Shown here one piece after another: positions 47,630 to 48,330 of a DNA stretch of 48,330 nt (position 1 is the stretch's first letter; each line of letters begins with the position of its first letter). Position numbers and translations under genes: made by a program. Source of the DNA: Candidatus Zambryskiibacteriota bacterium. Its GTDB lineage: Bacteria; Patescibacteriota; Minisyncoccia; Phycocordibacterales; DATDWN01. The stretch covers positions 1-48,330 of the forward strand of contig JAHFOB010000006.1 of the NCBI GenBank assembly GCA_023267045.1, read 5' to 3'. Under the pieces are notes generated by a model. It did no database searches. It saw only the letters and a program-made list of their open reading frames with translations, and was not told the origin of the DNA.

Positions 47630-48330
47630 ATGCCACAACAAAGTGCAGTACTCTCGACAGTCATAACAAACCGACTTCGCATACCGCCACAAAACCTGGA
47701 AGCAGAAATGGCGCTTCTAGGTTCTATTATGCTTCGACCCGAAGCTCTCTTTGACATCGTCGACACAGTAAAACCAGAAACTTTTTATTCCGAGAAACAT
47801 CGAATTATTTTCGACACAATGCTCGAGCTGTTTACCAAACGCTCACCCATCGACTTGTTATCAGTTTCTACAAAATTAAAAGAAAAAGGGTGGCTGGACC
47901 AAATCGGCGGAAACACATATCTGACAGAGTTGGTAAACGTTGTGCCGTCGTCAGCAAACATTGGATACTATGCTGAGATTGTTCAGAAAAAATATATGAT
48001 GCGACGACTAATCGAAGCCTCTGATCATATTTCGCAGATTGGCTACGATGAAAACAAAGAGTTGGAAGAAATGCTTGATGGCGCAGAGAAAAAACTTTTT
48101 GACGTGACAAACTTTAACACTGCTCATAAATTTACTCCGATCAAAGATGAGTTGGCTGAAGCCTGGGATCGGTTGGATCGACTTCATACAGATGGCAATG
48201 GTATGCGTGGAATTCCAACTGGTTTTATTGATATTGATAATAAAACTTCAGGTCTTCAAAAGTCCGACCTCATTATCCTAGCCGCACGTCCAAGTATGGG
48301 AAAGACATCACTGGCCCTCGACATCGCTCG
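47630..48330 (+). CDS. dnaB: Replicative DNA helicase DnaB, N-terminal part (3' end outside window)
   Basis: Hexameric 5'-3' helicase of the replication fork. The frame runs off the window after 233 codons. It shows the N-terminal domain RIPPQNLEAEMALLGSIML, the linker HKFTPIKDELAEAWDRLDRL, and the start of the RecA-like domain GIPTGFIDIDNKTSGLQKSD with Walker A AARPSMGKTSLA. The start ATG is at 47630, directly after a T-run; there is no Shine-Dalgarno sequence, so the message may be leaderless. Divergent from the small membrane protein gene. Confidence 0.96.
   Translation, partial: MPQQSAVLSTVITNRLRIPPQNLEAEMALLGSIMLRPEALFDIVDTVKPETFYSEKHRIIFDTMLELFTKRSPIDLLSVSTKLKEKGWLDQIGGNTYLTELVNVVPSSANIGYYAEIVQKKYMMRRLIEASDHISQIGYDENKELEEMLDGAEKKLFDVTNFNTAHKFTPIKDELAEAWDRLDRLHTDGNGMRGIPTGFIDIDNKTSGLQKSDLIILAARPSMGKTSLALDIA

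Overview
The window reads as a contig piece from a Patescibacteria/CPR genome, most likely Parcubacteria. Three things point there. The DNA is AT-rich, with tightly packed genes that overlap or sit a few bases apart. The gene content is typical of the group: compact cell-wall genes, small membrane proteins of unknown function, a MacAB-like transporter, a C-terminal Ada-like zinc-binding domain protein, a four-helix-bundle protein and an archaeal-type AspRS. Dispersed palindromes read out as Met-Asn-Pro-Val-Arg at their edge, which I recall from many Parcubacteria proteins. UGA is used as a stop, so this is not a code-25 lineage. Ribosomal protein L9 is present. No rRNA, tRNA or CRISPR array was recognised.

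Layout. 1-1913 (+): the end of dnaJ, a secreted transglycosylase and a 75-aa orphan behind a structured leader. 1955-12842 (-): a cell-envelope cluster transcribed leftward (scpA, scpB, D,D-carboxypeptidase, asnB, mraY, ftsW, murG, gltX, M23 peptidase, small membrane protein), interrupted by a 64-aa plus-strand orphan. 12977-19896: an acidic orphan, aspS, two unlike ABC exporters and trpS. 19953-28360: two methyltransferases, a split sensor/histidine-kinase operon, a DUF2156-like and a DUF6624-like protein, an ATP-grasp/precursor pair that looks like a graspetide RiPP cluster, and membrane proteins including a truncated paralogue. 28379-35784: a 1294-residue secreted LCAT-like hydrolase with a duplicated glycine-rich module, a SpeD-family decarboxylase, pepF, trhO and a small lipoprotein. 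36009-41972: a small orphan and a MacAB-like operon with a four-helix-bundle gene lodged between two permeases, plus the stub of a third permease. 42135-48330: an Ada-like zinc protein, rpmA, rplI, ctpA, a short CorA-like protein, cysS, a small membrane protein and the start of dnaB.

Two gene styles coexist. Core genes are AT-rich, operonic and often lack a clear ribosome-binding site. A second set (near 7437, 12977, 18082, 25365-26594, 35515, 36009, 47243 and less clearly 1686) is richer in G+C and stands alone, with strong Shine-Dalgarno sequences, mostly near-consensus TTGACA/TATAAT promoters, and its own hairpin terminators. This suggests separate acquisition or separate regulation.

The most interesting items are: the graspetide-like pair at 25365-26594, which I think is the best candidate for an undescribed system; the families of palindromic elements whose outer sequence is conserved while the inner arms differ between copies yet stay self-complementary, and which supply start codons, stop codons or in-frame coding sequence to genes; and the three-gene signalling operon at 21240-23743.
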